Of a stretch of DNA of 15,055 nt, positions 7,060 through 13,726 are shown piece by piece (within the stretch, counting starts at the first letter, position 1; each line of letters starts with the position of its first letter). The position numbers were made by a program, and so were the translations under genes. Source of the DNA: Clostridiales bacterium (GTDB lineage Bacteria; Bacillota; Clostridia; Christensenellales; Aristaeellaceae); assembly GCA_022776785.1 (NCBI GenBank), contig JALFHA010000283.1, forward strand, positions 1-15,055, in the 5' to 3' direction. Below the pieces are notes generated by a model. That model was not told the DNA's origin. It worked only from the letters and a program-made list of their open reading frames with translations, and ran no database searches.

Positions 7060-8583
7060 TCAGGACAGGCGAATAAACACGGTTCCATCGATCATCTGCA
7101 CACACCCCTCGTCAGGGAAGCCCGGAATGCTCTGCGCCAGCTCGGTTTCCTGCCACCGCACGGCCTCCTCCCACGAAACGAGGTTGATATTCCATCCCAG
7201 CAGCGAGCGCAGATACCACGCGTGCGAGCGCTCGTAGGCGTCCGCATAGGTCGAACGCATCCCCTGGTATTGCGAAATCCGCTCAAAGCCCGGCCGAACC
7301 ATCGCCACCGCCGAGGAGGGCAGGTAGCCCAAGATCACCACGGGCGTCTCCCCGGCGACATAGCCCGGCGTCTCCTCCAGCCGCTCGAGCACGCGCGTCA
7401 TCACCGACAGCGTGCTTTGCAGCTCGAGGTCCCGCTTGGCATAGAGCGCAGGCGCACTCAGACAGCTGATCGCCACCGCTGCGCCCACCCCCGCCGCCGC
7501 AAGAGAACGCGCCGCTGTCAGCAGGCGCTTTCTCTCCAGCGCCGCAGCGCGCTCCGCGAGCATCACCACAAGCACATAAAAGAGGAAATAGGCGTAATTC
7601 ATCAGCATATGGACGATGCCCTTGGAGATAAACGCCACAAAGTTCATGCCGAAGGGCAGCAGCGCCGCCAGAAGCAGCAGCAGCGCCCGCGCCCCGCGCG
7701 ACACCCTGCGCGAGAGCAGCGCGCCGCACACGAGCATCGCGAGCAGCAGCGCCCAGTTCACCGCGGCGGGCACAAACGCGCCGGAGTCCGGCGAGAACAG
7801 ATAGGCAAGCGGCCTGACATACGTCTCGGCCAGCAGGCGCGGCACGGCCTGCAGATCGATGACCGCCGCGCCGGATACGCCGTTGTACTCGTAGGAAACC
7901 GTCGTGCCGACCAGCGCAATCGCCCATTTGTACACCTGCGAATACAGCAGCATACCGGCCAGCAGCGTCAGCGCGTGGCCCACGCCGCACAGCAGCAGCC
8001 GCCCCGGGCGCTCGCCATCCAGCGCGCGGGCGATGAGCATCAGCAGCACCGCCGTCACCGCTGCCTGCGTGTAGCTCTGGTAAAGCGCCATCGACAGGCA
8101 GTAGAGCACGGGGCTGGCTGCAAATCCCCATTTGAACCGGCTTTGCAGCCAGCAGGCCGCCAGCGCCAGCAGCATGGCCAGCATGTACACGTCCATCCAC
8201 GGCAGATAGGAGGCGTAGGAGACGGTCAGCGTCTCATTGGCCGCCATCACGCCGCAGGTCAGCGCGATGCCCGCGCGGCTGCGGATGCCCGTCATGTCGA
8301 GCACGAGCAGCACCGATGCAATGAGAAACGCCGTGGAAAACAGTCCGATCACCGGCGGCGAGGTGATGTACCCGCGTACCTGCCAGTACACGGGCTGCAT
8401 GAAGCGCCCGAGCGAAATCTGGTTTTCGATGTCCACCGATTCCGCGATCATCATCGCGTCGAGCGCAAAGCCCGCGCTCATCCAGCGGTACAGATGCGCA
8501 AGCGCCGAGAATACCGCCGTGCACACGGCGGCAAAGCGCATGTCGGCGCGTCTGAGGCTGCATCTGTTCATGCGAGCGGTCAC
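7060..8583 (-). CDS. GtrII-type membrane glucosyltransferase, first paralogue
   Basis: This 507-residue polytopic membrane protein is a paralogue of the gene directly downstream and, like it, resembles the Glucos_trans_II family. The first helix lies at about 15-33. The first outer loop is acidic (LDAMMI, then E, D and E within 12 residues) and leads to QISLGRFMQPVYWQVRG. In GT-C enzymes the catalytic acid sits in this loop, so this copy looks catalytically complete. Further shared blocks are LELQSTLSVMTRVLERLE, GYVAGETPVVILG and PGFPDEG near the C-terminus. The start is GTG at 8583: its first bases overlap the TGA stop of the acetyltransferase (GTGA), and GAGGA lies 9 bases upstream. An ATG four codons later has worse spacing. 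This 4-base overlap suggests translational coupling. No GtrA flippase or GtrB bactoprenol glucosyltransferase is in the window, so the lipid-linked donor must be made elsewhere. Confidence 0.82.
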   Translation of the reverse strand: MTARMNRCSLRRADMRFAAVCTAVFSALAHLYRWMSAGFALDAMMIAESVDIENQISLGRFMQPVYWQVRGYITSPPVIGLFSTAFLIASVLLVLDMTGIRSRAGIALTCGVMAANETLTVSYASYLPWMDVYMLAMLLALAACWLQSRFKWGFAASPVLYCLSMALYQSYTQAAVTAVLLMLIARALDGERPGRLLLCGVGHALTLLAGMLLYSQVYKWAIALVGTTVSYEYNGVSGAAVIDLQAVPRLLAETYVRPLAYLFSPDSGAFVPAAVNWALLLAMLVCGALLSRRVSRGARALLLLLAALLPFGMNFVAFISKGIVHMLMNYAYFLFYVLVVMLAERAAALERKRLLTAARSLAAAGVGAAVAISCLSAPALYAKRDLELQSTLSVMTRVLERLEETPGYVAGETPVVILGYLPSSAVAMVRPGFERISQYQGMRSTYADAYERSHAWYLRSLLGWNINLVSWEEAVRWQETELAQSIPGFPDEGCVQMIDGTVFIRLS

Positions 8584-9221
8584 CGGTCCCAGTCCTCGTT
8601 GATGTCAACGCCGCTGCGCACCCGCCGGATGTCCTCCTGCGTGATGGCGCGCATCACCCGGCACGGCACGCCGCAGGCCACAGAATCCGGCGGTACGTCG
8701 TGCGTGACGACGCTGCCCGCGCCGATGACGCTGTTATCCCCGATCGTCACGCCAGGCAGGATGACGACGTTGGAGCCGATCCACACATGCGCGCCGATAT
8801 GCACGGGCAGGGAGAACTGTGCGCCCTTGTCCCGATACATCGGATGGATGGGATGGCCCGTCGTGGAGATCACCACGTTCGGGGCGAACATCGTGTAATC
8901 GCCGATGAACACCTCGCCGTCGTCCACCACCGTCAGGTTGAAATTCGCGTACACGCGGCTGCCGATATGCGTGTTGCAGCCGTAAGCGAAGTGAATCGGC
9001 GGCTCCATCCACAGGTCCTTGCCTGCGCTGCCCAGCAGGCTGGCGAGGATTTCCTCCCTGCGCGCGACATCCGAGGGCGGCGTCTGGTTGTAGGCAAAGC
9101 AGCGCTCCTTGCAGACCATGCGCTGCTCCTCAATCTTCTTCTCGTAGGCGATATCCTCCGGCGACGTGTGGCCAAATTCGACATAGACCTCGCCCGACTT
9201 CATCTGTCTTTCAAGGCTCAT
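8580..9221 (-). CDS. Sugar O-acetyltransferase (maltose/galactoside acetyltransferase family)
   Basis: This 213-residue enzyme of the LacA/Maa type transfers acetyl from acetyl-CoA to a sugar hydroxyl in the cytoplasm. Residues 1-60 form the helical Maa N-terminal region (EEQRMVCKERCFAYNQTPP). From about residue 75 the left-handed beta-helix hexapeptide repeats begin (IHFAYGCNTHIGSRVYANFN, then IGDYTMFAPNVVI). The family's catalytic His is probably H123 in STTGHPIHP, and the C-terminal coils (HIGAHVWIGSNVVILPGVTIGDNSVIGAGSVV) are intact. Length is slightly over the 185-205 typical. The ATG at 9221 follows TTGGAGGTAGGATGCGCAA, with GGAGG a little far and AGGA closer. It overlaps the following glucosyltransferase by four bases, and that pairing suggests it acetylates a surface-glycan sugar rather than free maltose. 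I see no separate promoter in the 78-bp gap upstream, so transcription may come from the M18 gene past its terminator. Confidence 0.9.
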   Translation of the reverse strand: MSLERQMKSGEVYVEFGHTSPEDIAYEKKIEEQRMVCKERCFAYNQTPPSDVARREEILASLLGSAGKDLWMEPPIHFAYGCNTHIGSRVYANFNLTVVDDGEVFIGDYTMFAPNVVISTTGHPIHPMYRDKGAQFSLPVHIGAHVWIGSNVVILPGVTIGDNSVIGAGSVVTHDVPPDSVACGVPCRVMRAITQEDIRRVRSGVDINEDWDR

Positions 9222-9236
9222 TTGCGCATCCTACCT

Positions 9237-9277
9237 CCAAAAATCAGGACGGAGGAAGCGGCCCGCCTTCGGGCCGC
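9237..9277 (-). terminator. Intrinsic terminator after the M18 aminopeptidase gene
   Basis: A perfect 8-bp GC stem (GCGGCCCG / CGGGCCGC, 9258-9277, 4-nt loop) is followed on the minus strand by about 12 bases and then CCTGATTTTT. An outer pairing TCAGG/CCTGA (9244-9248 with 9282-9286) could extend it. The T-run is not directly at the stem, so termination may be partial and allow readthrough into the acetyltransferase gene. Confidence 0.6.
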
Positions 9278-9299
9278 TCCCCCTGAAAATCAGCTTCTG

Positions 9300-10697
9300 T
9301 CAGTCGCCTACCGGCCGCGCCCCGTCGAGGAACGCGCGGTAGCAGCGATAGCCCTCGTAGAGATCGACCTTGCTGATGACCTCCCACGGCGCGTGCATCG
9401 AGAGCACCGGAATGCCGGAGTCGATGACATTCATGCCGTATTTGGCGCACATGTAGGCGATGGTTCCGCCGCCGCCAACATCCACGCGGCCGAGCTCCGC
9501 CGTCTGGAAGGCCACGCCCGCGCCGTCCATGATGGCGCGCAGCGCGCCGATAAACTCCGCGTTCGCATCGTTGGAGCCGCTCTTGCCGCGGCTGCCGGTG
9601 AACTTGTTGAAGCACACGCCGCGGCCGAGGAAGGCCGCGTTCTTCTTCTCGAACACGCTGGCAAAGGCCGGGTCAAAGCCCGCGCTCACGTCGCTGGAGA
9701 GCATACGGCTCGCGCAGAGCGCGCGGCGCAGCGCCAGATCGCCCGGCTCGCCGGAGAGCGCGCAGACCTCGGCGACGATATTCTCAAAAAAGCGGGAATT
9801 CATGCCCGTCGCGCCGACGCTGCCGATCTCCTCCTTGTCGGTGAGCACACAGCAGAGCGTGTATTCCGGCGTGCCCTCGGTGTTAAGAAGCGCCGCCAGC
9901 GACGGATAGGCGCACACGCGGTCGTCGTGGCCGTAGGCGAGGATCATGCTGCGGTCAAGGCCCAGCTCACGGGCGCGTCCCGCGGGCACGGCCTCCAGCT
10001 CGGCGGAGAGGAAGTCCTCCTCCTCCACGCCGTACTTCTCCTTGAGCACAGCGAGCACGCGCGCCTTCACGGCGTCCTTCTCCTCGCCCTCCAGCGGCTG
10101 GGAGCCGACCAGCAGGTTCAGCGCGTCGCCGTCGATGAGCTCCTTGGCGCTCTTGCCCATCTGATCCGCCGCCAGGTGCGGCAGCAGGTCGGTGATGCAG
10201 AAGACGGGATCTCCCTCATCCTCGCCGAGCGCCACAGAGACGGTTTCTCCGCTCTTTTTGACGATCACGCCGTGCAGCGCCAGCGGCATAGCCAGCCACT
10301 GATACTTCTTGATGCCGCCGTAGTAGTGCGTGTCCAGATAGGCGAAGCCGTCCTCCTCATAGAGGGGATTCTGCTTGATGTCGATGCGCGGGGAATCGAT
10401 GTGCGCGCCGAGGATGTTCATGCCCTCGCTCATCGGCCGCCTGCCCATGACAAAGGCGACAAAGCACTTGTTCATCCAGCAGCGGTACACGCGGTCGCCC
10501 GGCTTGAGAGCGCGCCCCTCACGCACGCGCGCGGCGAGGTCGTCAAAGCCTTTCGCCCTTGCCAGCCGCTCGGAGACCTTCACGCATTCACGCTCGGTCT
10601 TGCCCTCATCGATATACGCGCGGTAATCGCGGCTCATCGCCTCAATGGCCTCCAGCTCCTGCGCCGGGCGGCCCTTCCATGCGTTCCTTCTCTCCAT
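9300..10697 (-). CDS. M18 family (aspartyl) aminopeptidase
   Basis: This is a cytoplasmic, two-metal aminopeptidase that removes N-terminal residues from peptides; M18 enzymes prefer acidic residues but bacterial members vary. It has 465 residues, normal for the family. The metal-site motifs are complete: H99-I-D101-S-P, H257/D258-D in YGHDDRV, the E289-E290 pair in TDKEEIGS, D336 in SSDVSAG and H435 in MHAPWE. The first and last fit the co-catalytic metal ligands and the middle Glu is the usual general base. No signal peptide is seen. The ATG at 10697 follows AGGAAAGGATG. It has its own promoter and a terminator, so it is a single-gene unit, possibly with readthrough into the acetyltransferase cassette. 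It is a housekeeping-type peptide-salvage gene and nothing in the sequence looks unusual. A role as a general peptidase is by family knowledge. Confidence 0.93.
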   Translation of the reverse strand: MERRNAWKGRPAQELEAIEAMSRDYRAYIDEGKTERECVKVSERLARAKGFDDLAARVREGRALKPGDRVYRCWMNKCFVAFVMGRRPMSEGMNILGAHIDSPRIDIKQNPLYEEDGFAYLDTHYYGGIKKYQWLAMPLALHGVIVKKSGETVSVALGEDEGDPVFCITDLLPHLAADQMGKSAKELIDGDALNLLVGSQPLEGEEKDAVKARVLAVLKEKYGVEEEDFLSAELEAVPAGRARELGLDRSMILAYGHDDRVCAYPSLAALLNTEGTPEYTLCCVLTDKEEIGSVGATGMNSRFFENIVAEVCALSGEPGDLALRRALCASRMLSSDVSAGFDPAFASVFEKKNAAFLGRGVCFNKFTGSRGKSGSNDANAEFIGALRAIMDGAGVAFQTAELGRVDVGGGGTIAYMCAKYGMNVIDSGIPVLSMHAPWEVISKVDLYEGYRCYRAFLDGARPVGD

Positions 10698-10758
10698 GGG
10701 AAATCATCCTTTCCTGTATCGATATTGACGCGCAGCGTGCGCGCCCTTTTTCTTAAAC

Positions 10759-10787
10759 ATTATAACGGATTTGACCGGACACTTCAA
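10759..10787 (-). promoter_or_regulatory. Sigma-A promoter of the M18 aminopeptidase gene
   Basis: On the minus strand there is TTGAAG (10782-10787), a 17-bp spacer and a perfect TATAAT (10759-10764). The expected start is near 10752, giving a leader of about 55 nt that contains a small GCGCA-GCG-TGCGC inverted repeat. Confidence 0.75.
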
Positions 10788-10818
10788 GAGGGAGCGCCAT
10801 ATACGCATCCGCGCGCGC

Positions 10819-10844
10819 AAAACGCCCCGCCGTTTGGCGGGGCG
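10819..10844 (-). terminator. Intrinsic terminator of the panE-like/cyclase operon
   Basis: A perfect 9-bp stem (CGCCCCGCC / GGCGGGGCG) with a 4-nt loop is followed on the minus strand directly by TTTT. It lies 43 bp after the cyclase stop codon and 32 bp before the M18 promoter -35, so it separates the two units. Confidence 0.85.
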
Positions 10845-10886
10845 CAGGGCTGTGTGATTGTTCAGGCCCGAAAACAGGCGGAAGGC

Positions 10887-11576
10887 TTACTTGCTGAATT
10901 CGGCAAGGCCCTCGATGGCGTAGGCGCGCACCGGGCAGGAATCCGCGCCGACGATGGGCAGCGCGGCGTAGCTCATGAAGAACACGTCGCTCTGCAGATA
11001 CTCCAGATTCTTGAGCACCTCAAGGAACACGCCGTCCACCTCCATGAGGATGTCGTGGAAGGGCTTGACGTCCGCCTCGCAGTTTTCGATGGATACTCCG
11101 TCGCCGAAGCCGACGCACTTGACGCCGTGGTTGCGCAGCCACCATGCGGTTTCGCCGTTGATGAACAGGCGCTTGTCGGCGGGGCTGTTCGTCTCGGGCG
11201 TGAAGGGCGGGAACTTCCAGTTGCTGTCGAGGATGACGATGTCGCCCTCCTTGATTCTGTCGCCGCAGGCGCGGTCGAGATCCTCGCCGGAGATGTGGCT
11301 GTTGGGCGCGAGGAAGTCGATGTTGACGTAGATCGCGCGGCCCATGAAGGTCGTCAGCGGCAGCTCGCCGACGGACTTGCCGTCCTCAAAGTGATGATAC
11401 GGGCACTCGCAGTGCGTGCCGAGGTGGCTGGTGAGGTCAAGCGCCGTGTGATAATCCGGGATGGGGCCGCCGGTGTTGTAGCGGATGAGATGGCAGCGGC
11501 GGGATTCGGTCTTCGGGTCGAGCACCTTGGTCAGATCGACCACGCGCAGACCATTGAGCTGATAGACGGGTTCCAT
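10887..11576 (-). CDS. Cyclase-family metal-dependent hydrolase (kynurenine formamidase-like fold)
   Basis: This 229-residue soluble protein belongs to the cyclase family (PF04199), which includes kynurenine formamidase KynB, isatin hydrolase and many uncharacterised amide- or lactone-opening hydrolases. The signature metal motif HxGTHxDxPxH is present as H51-LGT-H55-C-E57-CPY-H61, with Glu in place of the usual Asp ligand. Other family segments are VDLTKVLDP (13-21), GDIVILDSNW (mid-protein) and the closing SCPVRAYAIEG. The ATG at 11576 is chosen because AAGGAGG lies 8 bases before it; a TTG at 11594 would place that site inside the gene. It is the second gene after the panE-like oxidoreductase (60-bp gap) and is followed by the terminator. 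No tryptophan-degradation gene is nearby, so formamidase activity is not implied. The substrate is unknown, and the family call is firm. Confidence 0.87.
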   Translation of the reverse strand: MEPVYQLNGLRVVDLTKVLDPKTESRRCHLIRYNTGGPIPDYHTALDLTSHLGTHCECPYHHFEDGKSVGELPLTTFMGRAIYVNIDFLAPNSHISGEDLDRACGDRIKEGDIVILDSNWKFPPFTPETNSPADKRLFINGETAWWLRNHGVKCVGFGDGVSIENCEADVKPFHDILMEVDGVFLEVLKNLEYLQSDVFFMSYAALPIVGADSCPVRAYAIEGLAEFSK

Positions 11577-11610
11577 GGTTGTAGCCTCCTTCAAATTCGT
11601 ATGGGGGATT

Positions 11611-11626
11611 CAGGGCGCAGGCCCTG
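11611..11626 (-). other. Intercistronic hairpin between panE-like and cyclase genes
   Basis: A perfect 6-bp stem (CAGGGC / GCCCTG) with a 4-nt loop sits in the 60-bp gap. There is no T-run after it on the minus strand, so it is more likely an mRNA processing or stability element than a terminator. Confidence 0.35.
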
Positions 11627-11636
11627 CCGGTTTCAA

Positions 11637-12557
11637 TCAGTTGCCCTGTGCCTTGCCCTCCATGGCATGGACGAGGGCGACCATCGCCTCGTGCGTGGGC
11701 GCGGGCACGCCGAGCCTGCGGCTGGCGCGCACAACGCTGCCGCTGATGGTGTCCACCTCGGTGAGGCGTCCCTTGCCGAGGTCTGCGCAGATGCTCGTGA
11801 TGCCGTTCGGGCCGTTTTCGCTGACGCGGCGCACCTCGGCCACCTTCTCGTCCGCATCAAAGCTGTAGCCGTCCGCCGCGGCGACGGCCACGGCCTCGCG
11901 CACGAGCGTCTCGCACAGCGTCCACGCGCTGGCGTTCTGCGTGATAAAGCCCATCGGCACCTGCAAAACGCCAGTCAGCACGCTCAGCGAGGCGTTGGTG
12001 AAGAGCTTGTTCCACACCAGCCGCCGCACCTCGTTGCTGCAGCCGGCCTGAAGCCCGCTGGCCGTGAAAGCGTCCGCCACCGGCTGAAAACGGGCGGCAT
12101 CGCCCTGCACGCAGCCGATATGCGTCAAGCCGCTGCCGCCATGGCGGATTTCGCCGGGGCCGAGCACGGCGCTGTTGTGCTGCGTCGTGCCGATGAGCAC
12201 GCGCTCAAGCGGCACAAAGCGGGAGAGTACGTCCTCGTGCCCGCTGCCGTTTTGCAGGGTCAGGATACAGGTGTGAGCATCAATCAGCGGCGCGCAGCCC
12301 TCCAGCGCGCTCCCCGTGCTCATCGACTTGACAAACACGACAATCAGCTCCGCGGGCGCAAGCCCCTGCGTGCTGACGACCGCCTGCGGCCGCCCCACCG
12401 TCACGGAGCCGTCCTGCTCGTGAATCCGGATTCCGTCGGCATTGATGCGGTCCACAGTTTCCTGCCGGTTGCCCACCAGCACCACGTCGTTGCACCGGCT
12501 CAGATAGCCCGCGTAGAGCGAGCCCATCGCGCCCGCGCCGAGCACAGCAATCCTCAT
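11637..12557 (-). CDS. 2-dehydropantoate 2-reductase family (PanE/ApbA-like) oxidoreductase
   Basis: Family members reduce 2-dehydropantoate, or related 2-oxo acids, with NAD(P)H. This 306-residue protein has the N-terminal Rossmann motif G7-AGAMG12, a VFVKS segment (about 75-79), LQNGSGHED (about 100-108), and the C-terminal helical domain with K184 in WNKLFTNAS and E267 in TEVDTISG. These match the catalytic Lys and the substrate-contacting Glu region of PanE. The open frame extends to 12599, but the ATG at 12557 has GGGGAGGAG 7 bases upstream and lies below the promoter, so it is the start. It is the first gene of an operon with the cyclase-family hydrolase and sits behind a LacI-type operator. 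No panB, panC or panD is near, so a catabolic 2-oxo acid or hydroxy-acid dehydrogenase role is more likely than pantothenate synthesis. The fold is certain; the substrate is not. Confidence 0.85.
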   Translation of the reverse strand: MRIAVLGAGAMGSLYAGYLSRCNDVVLVGNRQETVDRINADGIRIHEQDGSVTVGRPQAVVSTQGLAPAELIVVFVKSMSTGSALEGCAPLIDAHTCILTLQNGSGHEDVLSRFVPLERVLIGTTQHNSAVLGPGEIRHGGSGLTHIGCVQGDAARFQPVADAFTASGLQAGCSNEVRRLVWNKLFTNASLSVLTGVLQVPMGFITQNASAWTLCETLVREAVAVAAADGYSFDADEKVAEVRRVSENGPNGITSICADLGKGRLTEVDTISGSVVRASRRLGVPAPTHEAMVALVHAMEGKAQGN

Positions 12558-12594
12558 GAGAAAGCTCCTCCCCTGCCGTCGGCCGCGCCGAATC

Positions 12595-12608
12595 AGCAAT
12601 CGATTTCA
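12595..12608. promoter_or_regulatory. LacI-family operator O1 at the panE-like promoter start site
   Basis: AGCAATCGATTTCA matches the LacI/GalR/CcpA-type palindrome TGnAAnCGnTTnCA at all but one defined position. It lies 6 bp below the -10 hexamer (minus strand), over the expected transcription start, a classical repressor position. Thirteen bases (GCAATCGATTTCA) recur identically at 12696-12708. Confidence 0.8.
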
Positions 12609-12613
12609 TCTAT

Positions 12614-12642
12614 AAGATACCACAGACCGTCCATAAATTCAA
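12614..12642 (-). promoter_or_regulatory. Promoter of the panE-like/cyclase operon
   Basis: On the minus strand there is TTGAAT (12637-12642), a 17-bp spacer and TATCTT (12614-12619), preceded by TGG (extended -10). The expected start near 12607 falls inside operator O1, and the leader is about 50 nt. Confidence 0.7.
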
Positions 12643-12694
12643 GGGTTTTTCCAGAAAAAACTCGTCATTTCATCAAATTAATCCGCAACAATTC

Positions 12695-12708
12695 TGCAAT
12701 CGATTTCA
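12695..12708. promoter_or_regulatory. LacI-family operator O2, 100 bp upstream of O1
   Basis: TGCAATCGATTTCA fits TGnAAnCGnTTnCA perfectly. It lies 20 bp after the lacI-type gene's stop codon and about 95 bp upstream of the panE-like start site. Its centre is exactly 100 bp from that of O1. It is the stronger of the two matches. Confidence 0.8.
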
Positions 12709-12728
12709 CATTCGGTTGCAACGCCGAC

Positions 12729-13709
12729 TCACGTCGATTCCCGCTCGACGAGAGCCTGATAGAGCATCGTCCTGTGGTTGGTTCCGCGCCCCTCCAGGCA
12801 GTCCTCGAGCTTGTGGGCGATGGTTACGCCCAGGTCGAGTGCCATCGTGTCAAGCGAGGTCAGCGTCGGACGGCAGACATCGGCAAAGCGCGTATTGTCC
12901 ACGCCGATGACGGATACATCCCGCGGCACCTCCCTGCCCGCATCCTGAAGCGCGCGCATCGCACCGCAGGCGATGATGTCCAGACTGCCGATGACGCCGT
13001 CCACGTCGGGATGCACGGCCAGCACGCGGCGCATGGCCTCATAGCCGCCGCTGTGGCTGCCCGGCACGCCGCGCTCGATAATGGGCTCCTGGTTGCCCGT
13101 CACCGCGTCGAGATAGCCCTGCATCTTGAGACGGCTGCTGGGTGTGGGCGCGTCCACCAGTAGCACGATGCGCCGCCGCCCCTTTTTCAGCAAAAGGCGC
13201 GCGCACGCGGCCAGACCGTCCCGGTCGTCGGAGAGCACGCCGTAGACGTTGGGCAGATCGAGAAAGCCGTTGAGCATGAACACGGGCACCTGAGGCAGGC
13301 ACCGGGCAATCGTCTCGCGGATGGTCTCCGTCTGGAAGATGGAGCCCATGAGCACGGCGGCCTCGACGCTGCGCTGCTCAAGCACCTGAATACTCGCCAC
13401 ACGCTCAGCTTCCGTGCTGCCCGCGTTCATCACAAGGCTGCTGTAGCCCCGTCCCGAGAGCTCGTTGGCGATATAATACGCCCCGGAGATGTGGTGCTCC
13501 TGACGGATATCCGCCAGCAGAATCCCGATCATCCGGCTGGAGCTGGTCACCAGCCCGCGCGCGGCCTCGTTGGGCACATACTGATGCTTCGCCAGCAGCG
13601 CCTGCACGCGCTCGCGCTTGTCCTTCGCCACACCGGGCTTGTCGTTGATGACGCGTGAAACCGTGCTCGCGGAGACGCCCGCTTCGCGCGCAATATCATA
13701 GATCGTCAC
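12729..13709 (-). CDS. LacI-family transcriptional regulator
   Basis: This 326-residue LacI/GalR-type regulator has an N-terminal helix-turn-helix (residues 2-25, TIYDIAREAGVSASTVSRVIN), followed by the hinge region with PNEAARGL (about 51-58) and a periplasmic-binding-like effector domain (about 60-326). Typical landmarks are SSSRMIGILLADI, GRRRIVLL and SVIGVDNTRFADVCRPTLTSLD. Start codon is GTG at 13709 with GGGGAGGAA in good position. It follows the butyrate kinase gene by 17 bp, so the two share a transcript. It lies directly upstream of the panE-like/cyclase operon, whose promoter carries two LacI-type palindromes that it probably binds. The effector is unknown: the family usually senses sugars, but nothing here fixes the ligand. 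The C-terminus (MLYQALVEREST) matches the normal end of the family, so the gene is complete. Confidence 0.94.
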   Translation of the reverse strand: MTIYDIAREAGVSASTVSRVINDKPGVAKDKRERVQALLAKHQYVPNEAARGLVTSSSRMIGILLADIRQEHHISGAYYIANELSGRGYSSLVMNAGSTEAERVASIQVLEQRSVEAAVLMGSIFQTETIRETIARCLPQVPVFMLNGFLDLPNVYGVLSDDRDGLAACARLLLKKGRRRIVLLVDAPTPSSRLKMQGYLDAVTGNQEPIIERGVPGSHSGGYEAMRRVLAVHPDVDGVIGSLDIIACGAMRALQDAGREVPRDVSVIGVDNTRFADVCRPTLTSLDTMALDLGVTIAHKLEDCLEGRGTNHRTMLYQALVEREST

Positions 13710-13726
13710 AGCGCGTTCCTCCCCTA

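Noticed and set aside
8700..13163. Open frame of 1487 codons on the plus strand, and a similar one of 1134 codons at 5494-8898
   Set aside because: Both run antisense to clearly recognisable genes, cross several gene boundaries and are rich in Arg/His/Gln/Ala, as expected for antisense frames in GC-rich coding DNA. No domain or ribosome binding site supports them.
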